Shown here one piece after another: positions 35,017-43,297 of a stretch of DNA of 64,000 nt. The stretch comes from Terriglobia bacterium. Its GTDB lineage: Bacteria > Acidobacteriota > Terriglobia > Terriglobales > Acidobacteriaceae. Below the pieces are notes generated by a model that had not been told where the DNA came from, made no database searches, and was given only the letters and a program-made list of their open reading frames with translations. The stretch is from contig JAIQFA010000013.1 of NCBI GenBank assembly GCA_020073525.1, positions 24,579 to 88,578 of the forward strand, written 5' to 3'. Numbering within the stretch: the first letter of the stretch is position 1; each line of letters begins with the position of its first letter. The position numbers were made by a program, and so were the translations under genes.

Positions 35017-36939
35017 ATGAGCGTGCAGGCAGGGATTTGGAATTTTGACGGAAGGCCGGTCGACCACAAGCTTCTCGCGGATATCAGTGAGTCGTTGAAG
35101 CAGCAAGGTCCAGACGGCGAATCCTGCCATGTAGACGGTTCCGTTGCGCTTCTCTATCGGCCATTCCACGCCACGGCCGAGTCACGCCGGGAAAAACAAC
35201 CATACTTCTCGCACCGGGGCTTCGTTCTCACCTGGGACGGCCGCCTCGACAACCGTTGCGATCTCATCGCCGACCTCCGTAGCGATCTCGAAACCAATCC
35301 CACCGACCTAGCCATCGTCGCCGCTGCCTTCGACCGTTGGGAGACTGACTCCTTTCGCCGCATCATCGGAGACTGGGCGGTCTCCGTATGGAAACCTCAC
35401 CAGCAGGAACTACTTTTTGCCACTGACTACATGGCCATCCGGCACGTCTTTTACTACCTCAAGAATGACCGAATCTGGTGGTCGACGGATCTCAGTCCGC
35501 TGGTGCTGCTTTCGGGCGATAAGTTCCACATCGATGATGACTACATCGCCGGATACTTTGCCCACGAACCTGACGCTCATTTGACACCTTACCGAGAGAT
35601 TCGCGAGGTTCCGCCAGGTCAATTTGTCCGCATTCGAAAGGGTGCCGCCTCGGTCGAGCGCTACTGGCGGTTCAGCCCGAAGTCGCGCATCCGCTACAAA
35701 ACCGACGCGGAATATGAGGAACACTTCCGCCACGTCTTCCGGCAATCCGTTCGGCGCAGATTGCGTTCGGATTCACCGATCCTCGCAGAACTGAGTGGCG
35801 GCCTGGACTCTTCTTCGATTGTCTGCATGGCGGACGACATTCTGGCGAAAGAGGGTGCGGAAAGGCCCCGCCTCGACACGATCTCCTATTACGACAAGAC
35901 CGAGCCTAGTGGGGACGACTGTATTCACTTTCCGAAGATCGAGCAGAAGCGTAGAAGAGTCGGCATTCACATTGATAGCAGCAAAATGGGAAACTCTCCC
36001 GCTTCGCTTGGATTGCCGGAGTTCTGCCCTTTTCCTGGAGCCCTCGGCGCCGGAGAGGAACTTGGACATGAGCGCGCCGATGTTGTGCGTGGCGGCGGCT
36101 ACCGGGCGGTGCTGTCAGGCATTGGCGGCGACGAGTTCATGGGAGGAGTCCCCGATCCTCGCGCCCTCTTGGCCGATCTTATCGTGCAGTTTAAGCTCGT
36201 CAGCCTCGCCAAACAGCTCACGGCCTGGAGTTTGGTCAAACGGAGACCCTGCATTCAACTTCTCTGGCAGTCAGCAATCGATGTCCTGCCTGCTTCCCTG
36301 GGCCAATACTTGGTCAAGGAGGCTAAAGTCGAATCATGGATTGACAGAGGCTTCGCCAAGCGCACCAACCTTGCCCTCCACTTGCTGGACGTCGACGAAC
36401 ACTTCGGGCTCTGGTTACCAACCCGCCGCGGTTACGTCGCGGGTGTGCACTTGATGGCCTGTAAATTGGCCAAGTTTACGCCGTCGGTATCTGCACTCGA
36501 GGAGGCTCGCTATCCCTATCTCGATCAGAATCTGATTGAGTTCATACTCGCCATACCGGCCAGTCAGATGTTGCGTCCCGGTGAGAGACGTTCGCTCATG
36601 CGGCGGTCGCTGGCCGGCATGGTGCCTGAGGAGATCCTGTCGCGTCGCACCAAGCAGGTCGGTGCGCGCACCCCTGTCGTCGTCCTGGAGAAACACTGGG
36701 ACGAGCTTCAAAGCATCTACCAGACGCCTCTCAGCTCAAGTCTCGGATATGTGGATGAGGCTCACTTGCTGAAGACGATCTGCGACGCCCGTGCCGGAAA
36801 GATTGTTCCTATGGTGCGGGTATTTTGGACGATTTCGCTGGAATATTGGCTACGTGACCTGGCTGCACGCGGACTGCTCGACGCTCCCGCGGCCTCCTCG
36901 TCATTGGCGAGACAACGTGACCTGCAGGTAACTGCGTAG
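35017..36939 (+). CDS. Asparagine-synthetase-like lasso cyclase (C protein)
   Basis: A 640-residue protein starting at an ATG with AAGGAG seven bases upstream. The N-terminal half is a class II glutamine amidotransferase-like domain. It starts MSVQAG and so lacks the Cys nucleophile needed for glutaminase activity, as in lasso C enzymes. The C-terminal half is the ATP-pyrophosphatase/synthetase domain with the PPi loop LSGGLDSSS (259-267), SGIGGDEFMGG and YLDQNLIEF. Lasso C enzymes adenylate an Asp or Glu side chain and join it to the new N-terminus as an isopeptide. It is followed 70 bases later by the first precursor gene, an order (C before A) different from the usual A-first layout. Confidence 0.93.
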   Translation: MSVQAGIWNFDGRPVDHKLLADISESLKQQGPDGESCHVDGSVALLYRPFHATAESRREKQPYFSHRGFVLTWDGRLDNRCDLIADLRSDLETNPTDLAIVAAAFDRWETDSFRRIIGDWAVSVWKPHQQELLFATDYMAIRHVFYYLKNDRIWWSTDLSPLVLLSGDKFHIDDDYIAGYFAHEPDAHLTPYREIREVPPGQFVRIRKGAASVERYWRFSPKSRIRYKTDAEYEEHFRHVFRQSVRRRLRSDSPILAELSGGLDSSSIVCMADDILAKEGAERPRLDTISYYDKTEPSGDDCIHFPKIEQKRRRVGIHIDSSKMGNSPASLGLPEFCPFPGALGAGEELGHERADVVRGGGYRAVLSGIGGDEFMGGVPDPRALLADLIVQFKLVSLAKQLTAWSLVKRRPCIQLLWQSAIDVLPASLGQYLVKEAKVESWIDRGFAKRTNLALHLLDVDEHFGLWLPTRRGYVAGVHLMACKLAKFTPSVSALEEARYPYLDQNLIEFILAIPASQMLRPGERRSLMRRSLAGMVPEEILSRRTKQVGARTPVVVLEKHWDELQSIYQTPLSSSLGYVDEAHLLKTICDARAGKIVPMVRVFWTISLEYWLRDLAARGLLDAPAASSSLARQRDLQVTA

Positions 36940-37009
36940 CCGTGGCCAGCAACGATCTTCCGTACCCAGCACGATCGGGGACGGAATATTTCAACAAAGG
37001 AGATACACC

Positions 37010-37159
37010 ATGAACTACAGCAAGCCCGATGTAAGCACTCTCGGTCAGGCCAAGAGCGTGATCGAGCAGACTCCCGTCACTACGAAGCTGAGCACCAGTT
37101 CCGACGGCGGTCCGATTGGCTTCAACAAGCCCAATCCCGCGTACGACCTGGACGAGTAA
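37010..37159 (+). CDS. RiPP precursor peptide A1 (49 residues), lasso-type leader
   Basis: Too short for ordinary gene calling. The ATG at 37010 has a strong AAAGGAG seven bases upstream. The leader MNYSKPDVSTLGQAKSVIEQ fits the lasso leader consensus Y-x2-P-x-(L/V)...G recognised by B1. The C-terminus is NPAYDLDE, identical to that of the second precursor. Between them, TPVTTKLSTSSDGGPIGFNK has one acidic residue, Asp32. No Gly, Ala, Ser or Cys lies 6-8 residues before any Asp or Glu after the leader, so a canonical 7-9 residue macrolactam cannot form. The product may have a different ring, or the tail may be a follower sequence. Confidence 0.88.
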   Translation: MNYSKPDVSTLGQAKSVIEQTPVTTKLSTSSDGGPIGFNKPNPAYDLDE

Positions 37160-37201
37160 CCAAAGAACGGGTCACTAATTTGTCAGCAATTAGCGCCCAC
37201 A

Positions 37202-37232
37202 CCTTCCCGACCGTGCACAACGGCCGGGAAGG
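37202..37232 (+). terminator. Strong hairpin between the two precursor genes
   Basis: CCTTCCCG (37202-37209), a bulge, CCGT, a GCACA loop, ACGG, a bulge and CGGGAAGG (37225-37232) form a stem of 8 plus 4 base pairs. No T-run follows, so it is either a weak terminator or attenuator between the precursors or a structure that stabilises the A1 transcript. Confidence 0.5.
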
Positions 37233-37325
37233 ACATATTACACCTTCGCGTGCGGATCAAGCGAGCGACGACCGCCCGCAGTATTTCGGCGTACGCAATG
37301 CATATTTCAGAAAAGGAGCTACGCC

Positions 37326-37472
37326 ATGAACTACGTGAAACCAGAAGTGGCGGTACTCGGCACGGCAGTTCGCGTGATCGAGCAGATCCCCATCCAAAAG
37401 GGGCCTTACACGGTTATCGAGGTAGCTTCCCCGAAGTATAGGGTCAATCCCGCGTACGACCTGGACGAGTAA
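37326..37472 (+). CDS. RiPP precursor peptide A2 (48 residues), lasso-type leader
   Basis: The ATG at 37326 follows AAAAGGAG. The leader MNYVKPEVAVLGTAVRVIEQ is homologous to that of A1 (Y3, K5, P6, V8, L11, G12, A14, VIEQ 17-20), and the last eight residues NPAYDLDE are identical. The middle IPIQKGPYTVIEVASPKYRV differs completely. Gly26 and Glu32 could form a seven-membered ring, but Lys25 and Gln24 do not fit the usual Thr at position -2. Upstream and downstream DNA also match A1 (ATATTTCA...AAAGGAG and the bases after the stop codon), so the gene arose by tandem duplication. It is convergent with the isopeptidase gene. Confidence 0.88.
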   Translation: MNYVKPEVAVLGTAVRVIEQIPIQKGPYTVIEVASPKYRVNPAYDLDE

Positions 37473-37542
37473 CCAAAGGACGGGTCGGCACATCACCCTG
37501 CCTATGACGAATCGAGAGGGTGTGCTCTGGAGCGGTAGTAGA

Positions 37543-39870
37543 TCACTGCGTACTGCCGCTTGTAGTCGCTGGACGGCTCAGGCCTCGCAACTCGCGCCAG
37601 CGCTTATACTGCTCAGCCTTTGCTGGATCAGGATCCTCCTCGCCCTTGAGCCAAAAGCAAAACCAATCCACGTCGCCCTGCTGCGAAACCATGCGCTCCC
37701 AAGGCTTTTCTAAAATGTGCGTACCATCGGGAAGGTAGATCAGTTCGACCGGTTTCCCCAGTCCATAGAGTCCCGAAAACCAATTCCACTCCTGCAGCAA
37801 AGAATATGGTCCGATAGCCTGAATCCGCACTGGGGCCTGGACTTGGTCCATGTGAAAAGCGGAGACCCGCGTCGTCCAGGAAGATAGCGCATCGCCAAAG
37901 GGGGCGCCGCCGTTCAGGGCTTCAGACTCCCCAGCTAGATCAGAGTTTATGTTCGAGAATGCGAAGTACTGAAAGTAGCCAGCGTCCACTCCGTCGGCAA
38001 TGACTGCTGCCGCAATGCGGTACTTGGAAAATGCCAGCATGTGGGTCACGTAGTAACAGGTTCGGCTGAACCCCATAATGCCCACGAGGTTCCGATCAAT
38101 AAGGCCTCCGCCATCCAGGTAATCGATCGCACTCTCATAGTCCACCATTGCGCTCGGCGCCTCCTTTGGAGTTCCCGCTAAATGCCAAGCTAACTCGGTA
38201 ACCTGCAGAACAAAAAAACCTTTTCCCGCCAGGGGCTGAGCAGCGAACGCTGTCGCCCAGGGGCCATCCGTCCAGAATCGATCAGGAACCCACCCATGGG
38301 TTTGTATGACTAACGGATATTTCTGCCCCGCGACATAGTCCACAGGCCAATAGAGCCCCCCCTTTTCTTCATTCCCATGAGAATTCTTCCACGAAACTTC
38401 CTCGACCTTGGCGAAAGCCAGATCCCGGAACTGAGGATTCAGGTCCATGAGCAGAGATTTCCGGCCACCATCCGGGGCAATCGCAACAATCCGCGGCGGC
38501 GTATTCATGTCCTCCTCGCGAACAATGTCGGGCAGCGAAGACGGTTTCTTTTCGTCCGACGCACTCACCCGAGACCATGTCTCGCTATTCCTTCTAAAGT
38601 AGGCCTTCGGCGGATTCTTCCCGCTGTCTAGTCTTCCCACATCACATATCACCGCATTGGTCTTTCGATCCCACTCAATAAGTTTCAAGTCTTCGTCGCT
38701 TATCGTCAGGAACTGGAGGCTGGGAATCTTGTATTCCAGCAGGAAGGCGTGCGCCTTCCGCCGCTTTTGTTCCACCGGATCATCGACATTCAACGGCAGG
38801 TACACATTGGAAACCACCACTGACTTGCTGTCGGGCGACCAGGCCATCTCCGATCCAGAAGGCGAGATTGGCGCATCGGACAAGACTGTGCTTGCACCAG
38901 TCCGCATGTCCACCAATTCGTATTGGGAGATGGTCGTTTGGTCTCCGTGCTTCGCTGGGTGATGGGTAATGGTCTGTAAGATCTGGTCCTCGTACCCGCT
39001 CCACGCCTCGGGAACACGAGGGGGTCTCGTCTGAATGAGGAGGTGCGCGCCATCCGGGGAAAGCGCGATCGCACTCTCGTCCAAGTAATCGATTCGCCCT
39101 TCCAGTTTTATCTTGATTTCCGGCCTATTTCCAGGTTGCTTTATGAACAAGATGGGTCCGCCGCTCCCGTACCCTCCCCTGATAAGATCGGATAATCCCT
39201 CGTGCGTGACGTTGAATCCATTTCGCGCGACGCCGTCACTCGTGAGACTCGTAACTTGATTTTCCGTGACATACGCGATTTCATCGGCGCCGGGCGTAGT
39301 GACGAACAAGGTCAGATTGGTATCGTGATTCGTGAGCCGCGTGAGCTTTCTGGAGTTGCATCGAATTGAGTAGATTTCACTTTTTTCGCCGGCGTGCTCT
39401 CCCAGAAACAAAAGAGTATCGTTGTCGTTCAGCCATGCCACATTGTGGATTGCAGGCCGATTGGAAGATGAGGACATCGAGACTAGCGTACGTGGTGTGG
39501 GCAAGTGAAACGCTTCCGCAGTCTTGAATAGAACTAAAGAATATTCGTTGGTGTTGTCTTGCAGATTTCCTCTTTTCAAAACCACAACAAACTGCTCGCC
39601 ATTCGGCGAGAACGCGACGATTCTTTTCGCCGAATAACCCTTGGCGTCGTCCCCAAACCGAGTCATTTGAATGGAGTCAGCAACTGTAACGGCACGTTTA
39701 GTCGCATGGGTCTCTGGGTTAGCTTGGCTCATCGACGCTAGGGTCACAGAATATTCGGACCTCTGCCCCATGCAAAACATAGAAAGACAGCAGGCGATGA
39801 GATTAGGGACAACGTGGATCACTAGATGCCGTCCCAGACACCATGAGTTTGTTGGTTGGTCGCATTTCAT
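37543..39870 (-). CDS. Atxe2-family lasso peptide isopeptidase (S9-like), module 3
   Basis: A 775-residue protein starting at the ATG at 39870, with GAGGAA upstream; a hydrophobic N-terminal segment (LVIHVVPNLIACCLSMFCMG) serves as signal peptide or anchor. A beta-propeller precedes the hydrolase domain. The nucleophile is Ser602 in MGFSRTCYY, the base His718 in PDGTHILEKPWERM. The C-terminal SQQGDVDWFCFWLKGEEDP and DPAKAEQYKRWREL are the signature I associate with lasso isopeptidases of the AtxE2 type. The acidic triad residue is not obvious; Glu694 in LLQEWNW is a candidate. These enzymes hydrolyse the isopeptide bond of the cognate threaded peptide. It is downstream of a TonB receptor and faces the precursor genes. 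Confidence 0.85.
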   Translation of the reverse strand: MKCDQPTNSWCLGRHLVIHVVPNLIACCLSMFCMGQRSEYSVTLASMSQANPETHATKRAVTVADSIQMTRFGDDAKGYSAKRIVAFSPNGEQFVVVLKRGNLQDNTNEYSLVLFKTAEAFHLPTPRTLVSMSSSSNRPAIHNVAWLNDNDTLLFLGEHAGEKSEIYSIRCNSRKLTRLTNHDTNLTLFVTTPGADEIAYVTENQVTSLTSDGVARNGFNVTHEGLSDLIRGGYGSGGPILFIKQPGNRPEIKIKLEGRIDYLDESAIALSPDGAHLLIQTRPPRVPEAWSGYEDQILQTITHHPAKHGDQTTISQYELVDMRTGASTVLSDAPISPSGSEMAWSPDSKSVVVSNVYLPLNVDDPVEQKRRKAHAFLLEYKIPSLQFLTISDEDLKLIEWDRKTNAVICDVGRLDSGKNPPKAYFRRNSETWSRVSASDEKKPSSLPDIVREEDMNTPPRIVAIAPDGGRKSLLMDLNPQFRDLAFAKVEEVSWKNSHGNEEKGGLYWPVDYVAGQKYPLVIQTHGWVPDRFWTDGPWATAFAAQPLAGKGFFVLQVTELAWHLAGTPKEAPSAMVDYESAIDYLDGGGLIDRNLVGIMGFSRTCYYVTHMLAFSKYRIAAAVIADGVDAGYFQYFAFSNINSDLAGESEALNGGAPFGDALSSWTTRVSAFHMDQVQAPVRIQAIGPYSLLQEWNWFSGLYGLGKPVELIYLPDGTHILEKPWERMVSQQGDVDWFCFWLKGEEDPDPAKAEQYKRWRELRGLSRPATTSGSTQ

Positions 39871-39910
39871 GTTGGAGATTCCTCGCTCGGGCCCTGGCAT
39901 CGGGAGACTG

Positions 39911-40009
39911 CTAGAAGAAAAGCTTCAACGCAAACTGAATGGATCGAGGCCCACCCAGTTGGTAGAGAGGATTGAACGCACCGGCCCCAACAAAACCTCC
40001 CGCGAGACT
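39911..40009 (-). pseudogene. Stranded C-terminal strand of the module 3 receptor after an amber codon
   Basis: After the TAG at 40010-40012 the same frame continues for 32 codons: SLAGGFVGAG, then FNPLYQLGGPRSIQFALKLFF, then a TAG at 39911-39913. This tail matches the last beta-strand of the other two receptors (GGPRSIQLALKLEF and GGPRSLQLALKLLF) and carries the terminal Phe. It therefore belongs to the receptor gene but is cut off by one codon. Confidence 0.8.
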
Positions 40010-43000
40010 CTATCCTAGCATCTGGATTGACTGGCCGAACTGCGGGTTGATTGCCGAGGGGGTTCCTAGGTTCCCAATGGGCGGCCCGAAGTTGGGATGG
40101 TTGAGGAGATTGAACAGCTCGGCCCGGAATTGCAGCTTCACTGATTCACGGATCGGAAAATCTCGATGGACCGCGAAATCCCACTGGGCCACACCGAAGC
40201 CCCTTAAGGCATTTCTTCCCAAGTTTCCCTGCCGTGTTGGCAATCCGCTGACACTGGGTGGAGGGCAGAATGGCCCAACCATATCCGAACCATCAGGACA
40301 GCCTCCTGGCGTGATCGTGTTGTTGATGGACTTGCCGCCCGGATACTGCGGTCCATATAGGTAGAAGGGCTGGCTACCAATGATGTCAGGTCTCGGGTTG
40401 GTAGCAAATCCCGTAGACAGCTCACCAAGAAATGTGTAGTTCACGTCAACCGGAGGAGCGGATTGAGCTTGCACCACATTTTCTGTGGACCAACCCAGCA
40501 AAACCGCATTCGTGAAACTATTCCATTTGGGGAATGGGACGTCATAGGTTAATGCAATGGAGAACGCGTTTCGGCGGTCGAAATCGGAGGGGCCGCGGTT
40601 CACATTGGGGTTGAGCGCTGAAAGGTCATTGGATCCGTTGCCGGTCGAGCCCGCGGATGCGGTGTCAATCGAATGTGACCAAGTGTACGAGGCGAGCGCC
40701 TGAAGGCCACGAGACAAACGCCGTTGGAACTGAAGCTGGAATGCGTTGTAATCAGAAGTGCCAGCGTTGGTTACGAGATGCGCTGCCCCAAGATTTGGGT
40801 TCGGCGAATAGATGGTTGCGGTTTGGAGAAGCCGCCTTCCCGCGGAACCGATATACGACGCGGTTACGGTCTGTTGTTTCCCTAACGATTGCTCCAGTGC
40901 AACATTCCATTGAAGCGTGCGCGGCGATTTGAGATGCGGATCAAATGCGAAAAGGGCTGAGGTTGGGCCAGGCGGAATGATCGCCGGCGGCGCTGCGTTT
41001 GCAGAACTCAAGGGAAACGTGGCAGTGCCGCCAATGGGAATGCCAAATACTAAGCTTTGTGTTCCAAAAGGATAGAAATTCAGGTTAAGGATGTTTCCAG
41101 CTTCTGAGGTCGCCAGATCATAGAAGACGCCGAACCCTCCTCTCAACACTGTCTGCCGATTCGGATTCTGAGATGACTGGTAGGCCAAACCGATGCGCGG
41201 CGCGACATTGCCATACGCTGTGTCATACGGCGGCGCGCCTGCTGGTGCCAGGGCAAGGTTGGATAAATTGCTGAGATCGAAGCCGGTGACCGCGTTAAAG
41301 CCGGGGCCGCTGATCGACGACGGCACGAAATCAACATCCCATCTCAGTCCGTAGGTCAAGGTCAACCGTGACCCTACCCGCCACGTATCCTGGGCGAAAA
41401 TGCCCAGATTGCGAAACAGCAAGGTTGCGGGACGGGTGGAACCCACTAAGCTGAAAAACATAGCTCCCACTTCGGTGGACGGTACATCGCTGAAGAGACT
41501 GCTCTGCGTATACTCTACAGGATCAAACTGCGGAGATAGCCGTCGAAAATCAACACCAAACTTCAGAGCGTGCACGCCTCTTTGCAGCGCTACATTGTCC
41601 ACGAGATTGATTTGTCGCTGCAGATTGTGGGCATTCGCACCGGCGGCGAGACCACCGTAGAGTCCGAGTGAAGAAATTGTTAGGCTGAGATATGCATTTT
41701 GAGTGGTAAACGAATTGGGAAACGGCAGGGCAGCGATAGGGACGGCGCCTCCAAAATCATCTAGATACGCGTAGCTGGAAGCGTCTGTACTGCTGTAGTT
41801 AAATCGGAAGTCGTTCACAGCGGTCGGTGACAGCCCCCAGGTCACGCCCGCCGTTCCAGTTTGGGTCGTGCTCGTCAGCGGAACTACGGTGCTCAAGGCA
41901 GCGACGCCGCGCTCACTGATCTTTGACGGCGAATAGTCATAACGTCCGAAGAGGGCGAGCTTGTCGCTCAGTTTGTGGTCAATTCGAAGACTGTATGCGT
42001 TCAGCGTAGCAGGATTTGAAAAACTGGCATTGTACTGAGCGACATTAGTCGCTGGGTCGTCCGGCCCATTAGGCATTGGAAAAGCGTTTAAGAAAGGCTG
42101 AACTGCCGGCAGAGCATTCTGGCGCGCGGTTAGATCGGGGACAAGGGTTGGAAGGGTCTGCGGCAGCCGGAGTCGCAGCCCTTCGTAGGAAAAGAAGAAG
42201 AACGTCCGGTTCTTCAAAATAGGACCACTAAGAGTGCCACCGAAGTCGTTCTGGCGTTCCTCGGCCTTAGGCAGAGGAGGATTGTTCGTGTAGCCGTTGA
42301 ACCAATCGTTCGCATCAAAGACGTCGTTTCGCACGTAATCAAACGCAGTGCCGTGAAATTGATGGGTTCCGGAGCGTGTGACGATGGAAATCTGTCCGCC
42401 AGGGGTACGACCAAATTCCGGTGCAAAAGTGGAGGTTTGGATACGAAATTCCTGCAGGGCATCAACCGAAACCAAACTGTTCGTACCCCCAAGTACGCTA
42501 GAAGAGCCCAGCGCACCTCCCATTCCGTTTCCTGGGGTTTGGCCCGTGGTGATCCCGATGTTCGCACTCGCACCGTCCACCATCCAATAGTTTGAACTCG
42601 CGCGCTGGCCGTTGATACTGAACTGTCCTGTGTCAAGCCCGTTATTGGCGGTGAGCACCACACCGGGCGTCAGTTGAATTAAGGTTTGAAAGCTCCTGCC
42701 ATTCAGCGGCAGGTTCTCTGCGAAGTTCCGATCAACGACCGTGCTGACCGTCGCAGATTCCGTGTCAACCAGCGGCGCTCCGCCCTCAACCGTGATCGAC
42801 TCAGAAACCGATCCCACGACTAGCTTGAAATTTTGTTCGAGATGATCCTGGACATTTACCGTGACGCCCGTGACATTGACCACCTTGAAGCCCGCAGCAA
42901 TAACTTCGATCCGGTAGCGCCCAGGCCTAACGCTCGGAAACGTGTACATGCCGGTATTTTTGGTGGTCACGCTGGTGCTGGTGTCACGATCAATGTCGAC

Positions 43001-43162
43001 CAGCTTTACCTGGGCACCCGTTATGTTCAACCCGGACGGATCCACAACCTGCCCAGAAAGCGTCGCGGTTTCGGATTGTGCTGAGGCGAAGCTGGCAATC
43101 AGCGAGACGAGCAGCAACAGGAAGCAATACTTTCCCATAATCCCCCAGGAGAAACGGAGCAT
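40010..43162 (-). CDS. Oar-like TonB-dependent receptor, module 3, truncated by an amber codon
   Basis: A 1050-residue product with signal peptide (KYCFLLLLVSLIASFASAQ), carboxypeptidase-regulatory-like domain (TLSGQVVDPSGLNITGAQV), plug (NGRSFQTLIQLTPGV, SINGQRASSNYWMVDG) and barrel. The ATG at 43162 has GAGGG ten bases upstream; a second ATG at 43138 is possible. Translation stops at a TAG just after QSIQMLG, 33 codons short of the expected end, so the final beta-strand with terminal Phe would be missing unless the stop is suppressed or is a sequencing error. The rest of the 3-kb frame is intact. It is the presumed importer for the peptide linearised by the isopeptidase encoded next. Confidence 0.85.
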   Translation of the reverse strand: MLRFSWGIMGKYCFLLLLVSLIASFASAQSETATLSGQVVDPSGLNITGAQVKLVDIDRDTSTSVTTKNTGMYTFPSVRPGRYRIEVIAAGFKVVNVTGVTVNVQDHLEQNFKLVVGSVSESITVEGGAPLVDTESATVSTVVDRNFAENLPLNGRSFQTLIQLTPGVVLTANNGLDTGQFSINGQRASSNYWMVDGASANIGITTGQTPGNGMGGALGSSSVLGGTNSLVSVDALQEFRIQTSTFAPEFGRTPGGQISIVTRSGTHQFHGTAFDYVRNDVFDANDWFNGYTNNPPLPKAEERQNDFGGTLSGPILKNRTFFFFSYEGLRLRLPQTLPTLVPDLTARQNALPAVQPFLNAFPMPNGPDDPATNVAQYNASFSNPATLNAYSLRIDHKLSDKLALFGRYDYSPSKISERGVAALSTVVPLTSTTQTGTAGVTWGLSPTAVNDFRFNYSSTDASSYAYLDDFGGAVPIAALPFPNSFTTQNAYLSLTISSLGLYGGLAAGANAHNLQRQINLVDNVALQRGVHALKFGVDFRRLSPQFDPVEYTQSSLFSDVPSTEVGAMFFSLVGSTRPATLLFRNLGIFAQDTWRVGSRLTLTYGLRWDVDFVPSSISGPGFNAVTGFDLSNLSNLALAPAGAPPYDTAYGNVAPRIGLAYQSSQNPNRQTVLRGGFGVFYDLATSEAGNILNLNFYPFGTQSLVFGIPIGGTATFPLSSANAAPPAIIPPGPTSALFAFDPHLKSPRTLQWNVALEQSLGKQQTVTASYIGSAGRRLLQTATIYSPNPNLGAAHLVTNAGTSDYNAFQLQFQRRLSRGLQALASYTWSHSIDTASAGSTGNGSNDLSALNPNVNRGPSDFDRRNAFSIALTYDVPFPKWNSFTNAVLLGWSTENVVQAQSAPPVDVNYTFLGELSTGFATNPRPDIIGSQPFYLYGPQYPGGKSINNTITPGGCPDGSDMVGPFCPPPSVSGLPTRQGNLGRNALRGFGVAQWDFAVHRDFPIRESVKLQFRAELFNLLNHPNFGPPIGNLGTPSAINPQFGQSIQMLG

Positions 43163-43297
43163 CGGTTCGTAGCCCTCTACGCATGTATGCCGACGTATTG
43201 CGGCTTTTTGCCCGACGGAAGATCTCCACGTCAGCAATGTCGGAGAATGATGAAAAAAAGGGTCAGGACTGACTAGTTCAGGCGTGAAGGCTCGTAG

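Noticed and set aside
37401..37425. A2 read as an ordinary lasso peptide with a Gly26-Glu32 seven-residue ring
   Set aside because: The residues before Gly26 (Gln-Lys) do not fit the Thr at -2 rule, and the sister peptide A1 cannot form any such ring, so this is kept only as one possibility.
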